Origin: Melioribacteraceae bacterium
GTDB lineage: Bacteria > Bacteroidota > Ignavibacteria > Ignavibacteriales > Melioribacteraceae
Length of the DNA: 64,000 bases
Assembly (NCBI GenBank): GCA_021739765.1
Contig: JAIPBD010000002.1
Location: 248,001 to 312,000, forward strand
Direction of reading: 5' to 3'
Shown here: piece after piece, positions 8,881 through 17,612 of the stretch
Layout of the letters: each line of letters starts with the position of its first letter
How positions within the stretch are numbered: the stretch's first letter is position 1
Notes under the pieces: model-generated
Told to the model about the DNA's origin: nothing
What the model saw: the letters and a program-made list of their open reading frames with translations, nothing else
Databases searched by the model: none
Position numbers and translations under genes: made by a program

Positions 8881-10169
8881 TCAATATTGCAAAAAGTGAA
8901 AAATTGTTCAGTGAAGCGAAAAATTTTATTCCCGGCGGTGTTAATTCACCGGTGAGAGCTTTTAATTCTGTTGGCGGAAATCCGCTTTTTATCAAAAAAG
9001 GATACGGCACTAAAATTTTGGATGCAGATGATAATGAATATGTGGAATATATTGGAAGTTGGGGACCACATCTTTTCGGACACAATCCCGAATTTATCAA
9101 AGAAGCATTGGTTAGAAGTATCGATAACGGCACTTCTTTTGGCGCCCCGACTGAAATCGAAATCGAAATGGCTAAACTTATTATCGATCTGGTACCTTCG
9201 GTTGAATTAGTCAGAATGGTTAATAGCGGAACCGAGGCTACAATGAGCGCTGTGCGTGCTGCCCGCGGGTTTACCGGAAGGGAAAAATTCATCAAATTTG
9301 AAGGGTGCTACCATGGTCATGCCGACTACTTTTTAATTAAAGCGGGTTCCGGAGCATTGACTCTCGGGGTCCCAACCAGTCCTGGAGTTACCAAAGGAAA
9401 CGCTGCCGATACACTTTGCGCGGAGTACAATAATATCGAATCTGTTAAAGAATTAGTCTTTGCCAACAAAAATGAAATTGGAGCCATTATAATCGAACCA
9501 ATTGCCGGTAATATGGGTGTTATTAAATCCAAAATTAAATTTTTACAAGAATTACGTGAACTCTGTACCGAAGAAAAAATAGTCTTAATATTTGATGAAG
9601 TTATGACCGGTTTTCGGGTCGCTAAAGGCGGCGCCCAAGAAGTGCTTGGAGTTAAACCCGATTTATCAACATTCGGGAAGATAATCGGTGGCGGATTGCC
9701 GGTTGGCGCATTTGGAGGAAAACGAGAAATAATGGAGCAAATTTCTCCTGTCGGACCGGTTTACCAGGCGGGGACGTTAAGCGGGAATCCTTTGGCCATG
9801 TCGGCCGGATTTGCAGCTTTGAATCACATTAAGGAACATCCGGATGTTTACGATATTTTGGAACAGAAGTCAGCTTATCTTGAAAAAGGCATGAAAGATA
9901 ATTTGGAATCACTTGGATTAAATTATTGGATGACCCGAATTGGTTCGATGAGCTGTATGTTTTTTACAGATGTTGAAGTTTCAGATTTTAAATCTGCGGT
10001 AACTTCAGATACGAAAAAATATGGGCAATACTTCCATGAAATGTTAAATCAAGGAATTTATTTAGCGCCTGCCCAGTTTGAAGCTATGTTTGTCTCAACG
10101 GCACATTCAAAGGACGACTTGGATAAAACAATTGCTGCACATAAAATTGCGCTTGGAAATATCAGCTAA
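8877..10169 (+). CDS. hemL: Glutamate-1-semialdehyde 2,1-aminomutase
   Basis: PLP-dependent class III aminotransferase that turns glutamate-1-semialdehyde into 5-aminolevulinate, completing the C5 route begun by HemA. The 430-aa protein starts with the family pattern [23 protein letters not shown], has the [11 protein letters not shown] phosphate-binding segment, [17 protein letters not shown], and the PLP Lys268 in [16 protein letters not shown]. It closes the operon although it acts early in the pathway. The following region is repeat-rich and non-coding. Confidence 0.97.
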   Translation: MINIAKSEKLFSEAKNFIPGGVNSPVRAFNSVGGNPLFIKKGYGTKILDADDNEYVEYIGSWGPHLFGHNPEFIKEALVRSIDNGTSFGAPTEIEIEMAKLIIDLVPSVELVRMVNSGTEATMSAVRAARGFTGREKFIKFEGCYHGHADYFLIKAGSGALTLGVPTSPGVTKGNAADTLCAEYNNIESVKELVFANKNEIGAIIIEPIAGNMGVIKSKIKFLQELRELCTEEKIVLIFDEVMTGFRVAKGGAQEVLGVKPDLSTFGKIIGGGLPVGAFGGKREIMEQISPVGPVYQAGTLSGNPLAMSAGFAALNHIKEHPDVYDILEQKSAYLEKGMKDNLESLGLNYWMTRIGSMSCMFFTDVEVSDFKSAVTSDTKKYGQYFHEMLNQGIYLAPAQFEAMFVSTAHSKDDLDKTIAAHKIALGNIS

Positions 10170-10370
10170 TTTAATTCCATTACTTACTAAGAGATCAATC
10201 GATTTTTATTTTACTTTTGATCCCTTTTACGAAATGCACAGTGCATCCGAACAATTTTTAATATGATTTTTATGTTTGTCACAACAGTTCATGTGCTGCT
10301 CATAAATATTAGATTGTTAGGCTGAATGCAGCCTATCTGTCGATAGTGCGGGTTGCAGAACTCAAAAATT

Positions 10371-10399
10371 CCGTGCATTGAGCTTGTCGAAATGCACGG
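10371..10399. repeat. Palindromic repeat with GAGCTTGTCGA loop
   Basis: Perfect 9-bp arms, CCGTGCATT and AATGCACGG, enclose the 11-nt loop GAGCTTGTCGA. The same loop in reverse orientation occurs 36 bases downstream with different arms, and again inside hsdM. Short palindromic elements with this core are widespread in several bacterial groups; function is unknown. Confidence 0.75.
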
Positions 10400-10414
10400 A
10401 ATCGAGGATTATTT

Positions 10415-10435
10415 TGACTTCGACAAGCTCAGTCA
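10415..10435. repeat. Palindromic repeat with TCGACAAGCTC loop
   Basis: Arms TGACT and AGTCA enclose TCGACAAGCTC, the exact reverse complement of the loop in the neighbouring element. Same core, unrelated arms: the loop is conserved while the stem varies. Confidence 0.7.
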
Positions 10436-10500
10436 ACTGTAATTTCTACTAACAATTAGTTATGCAGCACGCTCGATAGGCATGTTCAGCATCTTAACTT

Positions 10501-10774
10501 CTCAATTTCAACTAGTTCTTCAAGAAGATCCCGAAACGAGTTCGGGATGACGAGTCTAATATTTTTCTTTGTCATTCCCAACCTGACACCCGAAAGGCAG
10601 GGTTGGTTCTAAATCTCAATTTTCCATTTGAGCGAATTCTTCAATACTATCCCACAGTAAATTCGGGATGACAATTCCTTTATTCTTTTGTCATGCTGAA
10701 TTCAATTCAGCATCTCAATTTCAACTAGTTCGGGATGACATGTCCAATATTTTTCTTTGTCATTCTGAACCTGA
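10501..10774. repeat. Degenerate direct repeats (CGGGATGAC type)
   Basis: Two related copies are visible: 10501-10586 and 10714-10774. Both have CTCAATTTCAACTAGTT, CGGGATGAC, a TAATATTTTTC/CAATATTTTTC stretch and TTTGTCATTC followed by AACCTGA; the first copy has an extra 24-nt insert containing its own CCCGAA/TTCGGG palindrome. A third partial copy with TTCGGGATGACA lies between them (10660-10690). They resemble dispersed intergenic repeats, not a CRISPR: spacing and unit length are irregular. Confidence 0.6.
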
Positions 10775-11121
10775 ATGGAGTCAGCATGCTTTGTTCAGAA
10801 TGATATATTTTGGAAAGCACCATTTTCAATAGCATCTTATTCTTTTACACCCCGGAAAAGTATTTTCGCCCACACAAAATAATCTTAGCAAATAGGACAC
10901 AAAGGCTTATTACTACAACTTTGTTTGATTAAATTTGTGGCAACTTGATAAAAAATCAATTAGTTTAAATAAATTTTTTGATAAAATTGACTGATAAACT
11001 GATACTCAAGAATTTTATATCCAAATCACTTTAAGGAAATAATTCGGCATAAACACATAATAATATTGTAAGTTATTGCAAATAAACGGTTTAATTTTAT
11101 TATGCAACCATACGAATCGAG

Positions 11122-11979
11122 ATGATAAAAAATATACTAAAATATTTGACTGTCTGTTTCTGTTTATTCCTCAACTCATTTATTTTCTCTCAAGATTATT
11201 TTCCACTTCAAATTGGGAACAGGTGGGATTATTCAGAGGTAACTCTTTCGCACGGCGGCGGGTCTTATTTCTGGGAATATTCTGTAAAGGTATTGGATAA
11301 TGTGACTTTGGGAAATGGTTTTGAATACTTCCTGTTGTCTAATAGTTACTTATTTGGAAGCAATCTTTTACGCCTCGATAATGATTCACTCTTTTGCTTT
11401 CGCAGCATAGATTCCACTGACTGTTTATTGTTTGTTTTTAATCAAGCAAAAAACTCTAGTTTCTTTTCTTGTGTTTTTGATTCAACTCTTTTTTTTAAAG
11501 ATGAGAATTATTCTAGTTATGGAATCGAAGATACTCAGAAAACTTTTGTTGCTAATCATCAATCGTTTGAGTTTTCAAAAAATTTTGGTTTAATAGAACA
11601 TTACGATTGGACAATATTTTTTTCTGAATCTAAGTCATCGCTAGAAGGATGTCTTATTGATGGTGTGCAATATGGCGATTTAATCGACGCAGTAAGTGCA
11701 CCTTCTTTAGGAGCCTCAGTTTTTCGGTTAGATCAAAATCATCCGAATCCATTCAATCCAATTACAATTATTTCTTATTATATCCCAAAAGATTCGTTTG
11801 TAAAGTTAATTGTGGCTAACGCTTTGAGTCAACCAGTTAAAATTTTCATCCAAGGTTTTCAGCAAAGTGGTTTTCACGAATTTGTTTTTGATGCTGAGGA
11901 TTTGTCCAGCGGAGTATACTTTTATAGCTTAATTACCAATGAAAAAATATTGACAAAGAAGTTGGTAGTGCTAAAATAA
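11122..11979 (+). CDS. Secreted protein with T9SS type A sorting domain
   Basis: A 285-aa protein with a signal peptide (hydrophobic residues 5-23, ending FIFSQ) and a C-terminal T9SS sorting domain: NHPNPFNPITIISYYIP near residue 210, then VKLIVANAL, DLSSGVYFYSL and the terminal KKLVVLK. It would be exported by the Sec system and then passed across the outer membrane by type IX secretion, with removal of the C-terminal domain. The N-terminal 180 residues (FPLQIGNRWDYSE) resemble small domains of unknown function common in Ignavibacteria secreted proteins. Function unknown. Confidence 0.8.
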   Translation: MIKNILKYLTVCFCLFLNSFIFSQDYFPLQIGNRWDYSEVTLSHGGGSYFWEYSVKVLDNVTLGNGFEYFLLSNSYLFGSNLLRLDNDSLFCFRSIDSTDCLLFVFNQAKNSSFFSCVFDSTLFFKDENYSSYGIEDTQKTFVANHQSFEFSKNFGLIEHYDWTIFFSESKSSLEGCLIDGVQYGDLIDAVSAPSLGASVFRLDQNHPNPFNPITIISYYIPKDSFVKLIVANALSQPVKIFIQGFQQSGFHEFVFDAEDLSSGVYFYSLITNEKILTKKLVVLK

Positions 11980-12236
11980 ATGTTGCCTGACAAGTTATTC
12001 CGATTAAAAATAAACAGAAAGTTGATGATAGAAGATTTAATAAGATGGGCAATGTAATGCTCAGCAAATAGTGGCTTGTAAGTCATACTATCAAAAATTC
12101 AATATTGGTACTCTAATGTCAGCTAAAATTAGTAATATAGCATGACCACCAAGTAGAGTTATTATTGCGCCAGACGTTCACAACAAGAAGAAAATAAATC
12201 TTATAACGAACGTCGTTTGGAAAACCACTTTCGAAT

Positions 12237-12638
12237 TCATCTGTGCCAGTGGCATTTTCCTGACGGATCCGAAGTTTTAATTTTACATCTCTCCCCTTTT
12301 TTAGTAACCCCGGTGCATTGTGTTGGTTCAAGCGGTTCTTCAATTTTCTTTTCACTGGTTTTTAAATCAAGCAAAGGTCGATTTGTAAGGTAACTGTCTA
12401 TCCATCCGGTGAGAGAATCCTGCTCGATGAAATAGAAGCCGTTGCTGGAATCTCGAATTGTAAAGGTTGTGTTTGAATCAATTACTGATAAAATTATAGA
12501 GCGGAATGTTGGTTCTTCATAAACATGGACGGGATATTCCGATATTACATCCGTCTTTGAGGCTGATGTGTCCGCGAATGTTTGTGCTAAAACAAACGAT
12601 TGAAGAATTAAAAATATTATTAGAAATAGCTGTCTCAA
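12237..12638 (-). CDS. Exported SH3-like protein with Cys/His-rich tail
   Basis: 133 aa. A signal peptide (residues 1-18, ending VLAQ) is followed by an SH3-type segment (PVHVYEEPTFRS...GWIDSYL, about residues 35-85), which in other exported proteins binds peptidoglycan or ligands. The C-terminal tail CTGVTKKGERCKIKT...GKCHWHR has four Cys/His positions, a small motif found at the end of many Bacteroidota proteins and possibly metal-binding. Stands alone, convergent with the upstream T9SS gene. Role unknown. Confidence 0.7.
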   Translation of the reverse strand: MRQLFLIIFLILQSFVLAQTFADTSASKTDVISEYPVHVYEEPTFRSIILSVIDSNTTFTIRDSSNGFYFIEQDSLTGWIDSYLTNRPLLDLKTSEKKIEEPLEPTQCTGVTKKGERCKIKTSDPSGKCHWHR

Positions 12639-12743
12639 ATCTAAATATTAATATTTTCTGATTGTTACAAAGCCAATCTTTGAAATTATTAATAAAAAGT
12701 CAAGACTTAATAAAAAATTAAGTCGCGATTTAAGAACTAATAC

Positions 12744-13706
12744 TTAAACTTTCCCCAAATCGATTTCATTCCAAATTAAAGCGCTGGCGCCAAGAATAGC
12801 CGCATCACCGGAGGGCAGCTTTGACGGTAGCAGTTGGCATGTATTCTTGAATATTTCTAACATGTGTTCATCCATATATCTTTGGGTCGGTTCAAATAAC
12901 AAATCACCGGCCAGAGCTAATCCACCGAAAAGAACAATTGCTTCACAACTAAACGCGGCGACAGCGTTTGCCAAAGCTTCACCTAAAACTAATCCCGTAT
13001 AATCAAACGCTTCTAAAGCAATTTTATCGCCGTTTCTGGCTTCATCGGCAATCCTTTTTGCGGATAATTCCTTGAAAGGAATCTCGCGTAGAACTGACTT
13101 TTCTCTCGAATCGCCAAGTAGTTCACTTACAGTTCGAACAATTCCGGTGGCTGATGCGTAAGTTTCCAAGCAACCTCTTCTGCCGCATCCGCAATCTCTT
13201 CCTCCAGAAACAGCTGTAACATGGCCTAATTCACCCGCAAATCCGGTTGCTCCGTACAAAACATCTCCATTCACAATTATTCCGCTGCCAAGTCCCGTTC
13301 CAAGTGTAATTTCGATAAAATTTTTCATCTCTTTGGCTGCCCCGAATTTTAATTCACCAAGCGCAGCAGCATTTGCGTCATTTGTGCAAACCGTCGGAAC
13401 TTCCAAATATTGCCGTGAAACTTCAACCACATTCGTATCATCCCATTCTAAATTTGGTGGATTTTCGACACTACCTCTAAAATAGTTTGCATTAGGCGCA
13501 CCAATTCCTACACCTTTAATTTCAAATTCGTCTAAGTTATGAGCATTTAACTGTTCATAAATTCGATTAAATAGCTTTTCAGCGGGCTCTGATGAATTAG
13601 TTGTAATCGAATCCGTTAATTTTTTATTTCCCTCCCTATCCACGAGTCCAAATACCGTATTTGTGCCTCCGATATCAATTCCTAAAGCAACTTCAATTTT
13701 TGACAT
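12744..13706 (-). CDS. ROK family sugar kinase (probable glucokinase)
   Basis: 320 aa. The N-terminal phosphate-binding motif ALGIDIGGTNTVFGLVD and the ROK zinc-binding cluster CGCGRRGCLETYAS near residue 170 are clear, as is GLGSGIIVNG before it. ROK kinases phosphorylate glucose or related sugars with ATP; glucokinase is the likeliest in this lineage but N-acetyl sugars cannot be excluded. No DNA-binding domain is present, so it is a kinase rather than a ROK repressor. Confidence 0.88.
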   Translation of the reverse strand: MSKIEVALGIDIGGTNTVFGLVDREGNKKLTDSITTNSSEPAEKLFNRIYEQLNAHNLDEFEIKGVGIGAPNANYFRGSVENPPNLEWDDTNVVEVSRQYLEVPTVCTNDANAAALGELKFGAAKEMKNFIEITLGTGLGSGIIVNGDVLYGATGFAGELGHVTAVSGGRDCGCGRRGCLETYASATGIVRTVSELLGDSREKSVLREIPFKELSAKRIADEARNGDKIALEAFDYTGLVLGEALANAVAAFSCEAIVLFGGLALAGDLLFEPTQRYMDEHMLEIFKNTCQLLPSKLPSGDAAILGASALIWNEIDLGKV

Positions 13707-13766
13707 AATTCACCTCTTCAATAAAAAATTATAAAACAATCCCGGATAACAGGCGGGAAAATCTAA

Positions 13767-14120
13767 TTATGAGAACAATTCTTCAATTTGTTCGATTGGA
13801 TTGGCTATAACTGCTTTTTCACCTAATTCTACAATCGGTCTGGACATCAGATTAGGTTCTTTGATTAATAAATCCAGAGCTTCTGCCTGGTTTATTTTTT
13901 TATCCTTCAAACCCAATTCTTTGTACAATTTGTCCTTTTTACGGATTAATTCAACCGGACTAATACCTATCTTCTTCGCAAGGCTTTTGATTTTTGCTTT
14001 TGAGAGTGGTTTCACAAAATAATTTATATCCTTAAACTCGATACCTCTTTCTCTCAAAGATTTTGCTAATTTTCTGCATGTTGTACAAGTCGGTTTGATA
14101 TAAATATAAACTTCTTTCAT
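13767..14120 (-). CDS. ArsC/Spx family thioredoxin-fold protein
   Basis: 117 aa, the normal size for the ArsC/Spx/YffB family. It begins with a beta strand and the Cys12-T-T-Cys15 motif (KPTCTTCRKL), has FVKPLSKAKIKSL, then LMSRPIVELGEKAVI, the segment holding the Arg and cis-Pro of the family. Such proteins act as glutathione- or thiol-dependent arsenate reductases or as redox regulators; with a second Cys in the motif and no ars genes nearby the substrate is open. Lies 60 nt downstream of the ROK kinase in the same direction. Confidence 0.85.
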   Translation of the reverse strand: MKEVYIYIKPTCTTCRKLAKSLRERGIEFKDINYFVKPLSKAKIKSLAKKIGISPVELIRKKDKLYKELGLKDKKINQAEALDLLIKEPNLMSRPIVELGEKAVIANPIEQIEELFS

Positions 14121-14219
14121 TTTTTAACTATACTCCGTAATACATGTTCAAAAATAATAATTCTTTCGGTTAATTAGACAATTCTTTGTTATTTTTAGGC
14201 TTTTGGGACAAATAAAATA

Positions 14220-14981
14220 ATGACCATTCAAGAGAAATTAATAAAAGATATAGAAGAAAAGGGAGCAATTTTCCTTGTTCTAATCGATCCGGATGAATTC
14301 GAGAAGGATGATCTGATCGAATTTGTTGATATTTGCAGCAAAAACGGGGTTGACGCACTTCTCGTTGGCGGAAGTCTTATGGTGACGGGAAATCTGGAAA
14401 AAACTCTCGATATAATTAAAGAAAATTGTGATTTGCCGAGAATTATATTCCCGGGCGGAGTTAGTCAGGTCTCTTCAAAAGCGGATGCCATTCTTTTTAT
14501 TTCATTAATAAGTGGAAGAAATGGAGACCAATTAATTGGCCAACACGTTATGGCAGCACCCGGAATTTTGCAATCGGGCATCGAGCCCATTTCAACGGGA
14601 TATATGTTAATTGAATCCGGCAAACGAACTACAGCCGAGTATATGAGCGGTACGAATCCAATCCCCCGAAACAAACCGGAAATAGCCGCGGCGACTGCTC
14701 TTGCCGCACAATACATCGGAATGAAATTAATATACCTCGAAGCCGGGTCGGGAGCTGATATGTCCGTACCCGAAGAAATGATTCAGAAAGTGAGTAAGTT
14801 TTGTAAACTACCTTTAATTGTCGGCGGTGGGATTAGAGATCCTCAAACAGCCGCAAAAAAAATTAAAGCAGGCGCAAAAGCGATAGTTGTTGGTAATTAT
14901 TTTGAAGATAAATCAACGTGGTCGGAAGTGAAGGATTTTGCGATGGCGATACACGAAAATCAATCAGTTAAATTTGTTTAG
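14220..14981 (+). CDS. Geranylgeranylglyceryl phosphate synthase-like protein (GGGPS/PcrB family)
   Basis: 253-aa TIM-barrel prenyltransferase that joins glycerol-1-phosphate to a polyprenyl diphosphate, making an ether bond. Visible motifs are LIDPDEF (metal site), VGGSLMVTG, IIFPGGVSQVS, YLEAGSGA near residue 178, IVGGGIRDPQTA and GAKAIVVGN (phosphate-binding). Family knowledge: archaeal enzymes start membrane lipid synthesis; Bacteroidota carry the same group-II type with unclear physiological product. It is 11 nt upstream of gmhA. Product chain length cannot be read from the sequence. Confidence 0.9.
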   Translation: MTIQEKLIKDIEEKGAIFLVLIDPDEFEKDDLIEFVDICSKNGVDALLVGGSLMVTGNLEKTLDIIKENCDLPRIIFPGGVSQVSSKADAILFISLISGRNGDQLIGQHVMAAPGILQSGIEPISTGYMLIESGKRTTAEYMSGTNPIPRNKPEIAAATALAAQYIGMKLIYLEAGSGADMSVPEEMIQKVSKFCKLPLIVGGGIRDPQTAAKKIKAGAKAIVVGNYFEDKSTWSEVKDFAMAIHENQSVKFV

Positions 14982-14992
14982 GAATATCGGAT

Positions 14993-15574
14993 TTGGATAT
15001 TAAAAAATTTATAGTCGATTCGTTAGAAGAAAGCTCACGTACAAAACTTGATATTTTGGCTGAGTGCAAAACCGATATTTTTCAGATAATTGAATTAACC
15101 GCCGATTCATTAAAAAAAGGCAATAAACTTCTGCTCTGCGGAAATGGCGGCAGTGCGGCAGATTGCCAACACATCGCAACAGAGTTTATGATCCGACTTT
15201 CTCATAAATTGGATCGACCGGCGATTCCGGCTTTTGCCATTACCACCGATACCTCGAATTTAACTGCCGGTGGAAATGATATTGGATTTGAAAATGTTTT
15301 TGCACGAAATGTGGAAGGACTTGGGAACGATGGGGATGTTTTGATAGCGATATCAACCTCCGGTAATTCAAAAAATGTAATTCTCGCGATTGAAAAAGCT
15401 AAAAGCAAAAATATGAAGTGTATCGCTCTACTCGGCGGAGATGGAGGCAAAATTAAAGGAACGGTTGATGCGGAAGTAATTATTCCGTCAACCAATACTC
15501 AAAGAATCCAAGAAGGACACATTACCGTCGCGCATATTTTATGTGAAGCAGTGGAAGAAAAACTCTACGGATAA
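14993..15574 (+). CDS. gmhA: Phosphoheptose isomerase (SIS domain)
   Basis: 193-aa SIS-domain isomerase converting sedoheptulose-7-phosphate to D-glycero-D-manno-heptose-7-phosphate for LPS core. It has LLLCGNGGSAADCQHIATEF, the SIS phosphate-binding ISTSGNSKNVI, and the C-terminal QEGHITVAHILCEAVE with the zinc-ligand Gln/His pattern of GmhA. The start is TTG at 14993 with AGGA at 14980-14983. No other heptose genes adjoin it, so DiaA-like roles remain possible but the metal-site pattern favours GmhA. Confidence 0.87.
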   Translation: MDIKKFIVDSLEESSRTKLDILAECKTDIFQIIELTADSLKKGNKLLLCGNGGSAADCQHIATEFMIRLSHKLDRPAIPAFAITTDTSNLTAGGNDIGFENVFARNVEGLGNDGDVLIAISTSGNSKNVILAIEKAKSKNMKCIALLGGDGGKIKGTVDAEVIIPSTNTQRIQEGHITVAHILCEAVEEKLYG

Positions 15575-15628
15575 AACACTTTATTCGATTTATCAAAATA
15601 GATTAGACATCTAATAATTCTGAGTAAA

Positions 15629-16516
15629 ATGAAAAAAAACAACCTGGTATATCTCGCGCAGCTTTTTTTAGCGGCTACATTTATTTTTTCGGCTTATTCC
15701 AAGATTGTTGACATTGGACTATTTGAATTGATAATAATAAATCAAGGATTGGTTGGTGATAGAGCAAATGCGGCGGTGATTGCAAGATTAGTAGTCGGAT
15801 TAGAATTCGCAATCGGTTTACTTTTAATTCAACGTTACTTCATAAAAACATTTGTTTCTCCCCTTACATTAGTCGTTCTCGGAATATTTTCCCTGCATTT
15901 ACTTTATTTGATATTTATCGGTGAAGATGGAAATTGCGGATGTTTTGGCGAGATGATCGCTATGAGCCCGCTCAGTTCGTTATTAAAAAATGTAGTTTTA
16001 ATTTTAATCGTTCTTTATGTTTGGTATTATTCAAAACAGAATACGACTCATTTCTGGATTCCCATCTTATTATTGATATTAGCTCTACCTTCCGCATTCA
16101 TATATTCACCTCAGAAAACAAATGCAAAATTTGAGTTTTCCGGTTATACGCAATTTGAAAACAGAGGCAATGTTGATCTTTCGGTAGGGACAAACTTGAT
16201 TGCAATATTTAATACCGAATGTGATCATTGCCAAGAAGCCGCAATGCAAATAGGCGAATTGAAAAATGAAAGTAAAAATTTTCCGGACTTCTATACATTG
16301 TTTTTTAGCGAGGGTGAGATTACTGTAGATTCGTTTCAGACACTCACCAATAGCGAATTTCCCTACGTGGAAATCAATTCAACTGAATTTTTTAACCTTA
16401 TCGGCAACTCCCCGCCCCGCATTTATTTGAATGAAAACGGAAGCACAAAAGCAAAATGGGATGACAATTTTGTTTCAAGAATAAAAGAGAATTTCAATTT
16501 GGAGATGAATGAATAA
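15629..16516 (+). CDS. MauE/DoxX-like membrane protein fused to thioredoxin-like domain
   Basis: 295 aa. The N-terminal half (residues 5-155) has about four membrane segments in MauE/DoxX pattern, including the FIFSAYSKI motif and NCGCFGE near residue 112. The C-terminal half is a thioredoxin-like domain exposed outside the membrane with C198-D-H-C201, then a cis-Pro-type segment NSPPRIYL. This pairing, a quinone-linked or electron-carrying membrane part plus a thiol domain, suggests extracytoplasmic disulfide chemistry (inference). It overlaps the next gene by 8 nt. Confidence 0.8.
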   Translation: MKKNNLVYLAQLFLAATFIFSAYSKIVDIGLFELIIINQGLVGDRANAAVIARLVVGLEFAIGLLLIQRYFIKTFVSPLTLVVLGIFSLHLLYLIFIGEDGNCGCFGEMIAMSPLSSLLKNVVLILIVLYVWYYSKQNTTHFWIPILLLILALPSAFIYSPQKTNAKFEFSGYTQFENRGNVDLSVGTNLIAIFNTECDHCQEAAMQIGELKNESKNFPDFYTLFFSEGEITVDSFQTLTNSEFPYVEINSTEFFNLIGNSPPRIYLNENGSTKAKWDDNFVSRIKENFNLEMNE

Positions 16517-17612
16517 AAATCTGTTAGTGTTAATTTTCACCTCGCCCGCTCTTTTTTTCATATCCTCGTGCTTCCAAAACACAGCTAAAATCGAAGTCAA
16601 TTCACCATTGCATTATGAAGTACTAAAAACAGAATCTGATTTTATTATTGATGGATTCGCCTCCGAATTGGATTGGAATAAAAGTAGTTGGACTTCCGAT
16701 TTTCTCGATATTCAAGGAGTGAAATATCCAACTCCGCGTTTTAAAACCAGAGTAAAAATGCTTTGGGATGTTGATTATTTATACATTTTTGCTGAATTGC
16801 ATGAACCGCATATCTGGGGAAATATCACAAAACGGGATGAGGTAATATTTTATAACAATGATTTTGAAGTGTTCATTAAACCGGATCAATACAAGCCAAT
16901 TTATGGTGAAATTGAAATCAACGCGCTAAATACTGTCTGGGATTTGCAACTTCCAAAATCTTATAGGACCGGTGGAAAAGCTATAGATGATTGGAATCTG
17001 ACGGACTTAAAAACCGCAGTGAGTATCAATGGCACCCTAAATAATCCTGATAATATCGATTCTTGCTGGAATGTTGAAATGGCTGTTCCAATAAACGAAA
17101 TACAAAAAATGATTGGGAAAACCGGCGTAAATCCAGGTGAAGTTTGGAGAATCAATTTTTCGAGAGTTCAATGGCAACATGAAATTATTGATGGAATTTA
17201 CCATAAAAAGAAAAATCCCGAGACAAATAAGTCATACCCCGAAGATAATTGGGTTTGGTCTCCGCAATACGCGATTGATATGCATAGACCCGAACATTGG
17301 GGATATTTAGAATTTTCGGAAAATTTGTCAGACACAGAGAAAAAGATAAATTTCGAAGAATTCGAGACAGAATATCAAGCATTATTTAGCTATCACCGAA
17401 ATCAAATTGAATTTAAGAAGCAGAATGGAATTTTTTCAAAGGATATAAACTCAATTGGCGGTTCTAATTTTATATGGAATAACAAACAATATGAAATATT
17501 CTTGGATGGAGATGAGAACAAGTATTCACTATCGATTCGACTTGAGAATAATTCGAGTATGAAACTTAATTCCGATGAACAAATAACTTTCGAAAAAGTG
17601 ATTAGCAAATGA
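16509..17612 (+). CDS. Lipoprotein with CBM9-like carbohydrate-binding domain
   Basis: 367 aa. The N-terminus has a hydrophobic stretch ending in a lipobox-like ISSC (Cys21). Residues 38-265 form a CBM9/DOMON-like module: DGFASELDWNKSSW at the start, DVDYLYIFAELHEPHIW, NNDFEVFIKPD, and EVWRINFSRVQW. This domain binds sugars in xylanases and occurs alone in many Bacteroidota secreted proteins. The C-terminal 100 residues are unassigned. It is sandwiched between the MauE-thioredoxin gene and a glycoside-hydrolase-like lipoprotein with overlapping ends, so the three form an operon. Confidence 0.8.
   Translation: MNKNLLVLIFTSPALFFISSCFQNTAKIEVNSPLHYEVLKTESDFIIDGFASELDWNKSSWTSDFLDIQGVKYPTPRFKTRVKMLWDVDYLYIFAELHEPHIWGNITKRDEVIFYNNDFEVFIKPDQYKPIYGEIEINALNTVWDLQLPKSYRTGGKAIDDWNLTDLKTAVSINGTLNNPDNIDSCWNVEMAVPINEIQKMIGKTGVNPGEVWRINFSRVQWQHEIIDGIYHKKKNPETNKSYPEDNWVWSPQYAIDMHRPEHWGYLEFSENLSDTEKKINFEEFETEYQALFSYHRNQIEFKKQNGIFSKDINSIGGSNFIWNNKQYEIFLDGDENKYSLSIRLENNSSMKLNSDEQITFEKVISK

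Larger units (their letters stand above)
10170..11121. other. Repeat-rich intergenic region after the heme operon
   Basis: About 950 bases without a credible gene. It contains two short palindromes with a shared 11-nt loop (10371-10399 and 10415-10435), and a run of degenerate direct repeats at 10501-10774 that look like genomic repeat debris. The last 260 bases, upstream of the next gene, are plain AT-rich DNA in which I see no clear promoter. No ORF here has recognisable protein features. Confidence 0.7.

Noticed and set aside
10501-10774. CRISPR array
   Set aside because: Repeat units are irregular, of different lengths, and there are no spacers of constant size or cas genes.
12119-12355. 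78-codon minus-strand frame
   Set aside because: It overlaps the end of the SH3-like exported protein gene in another frame and has no recognisable features.
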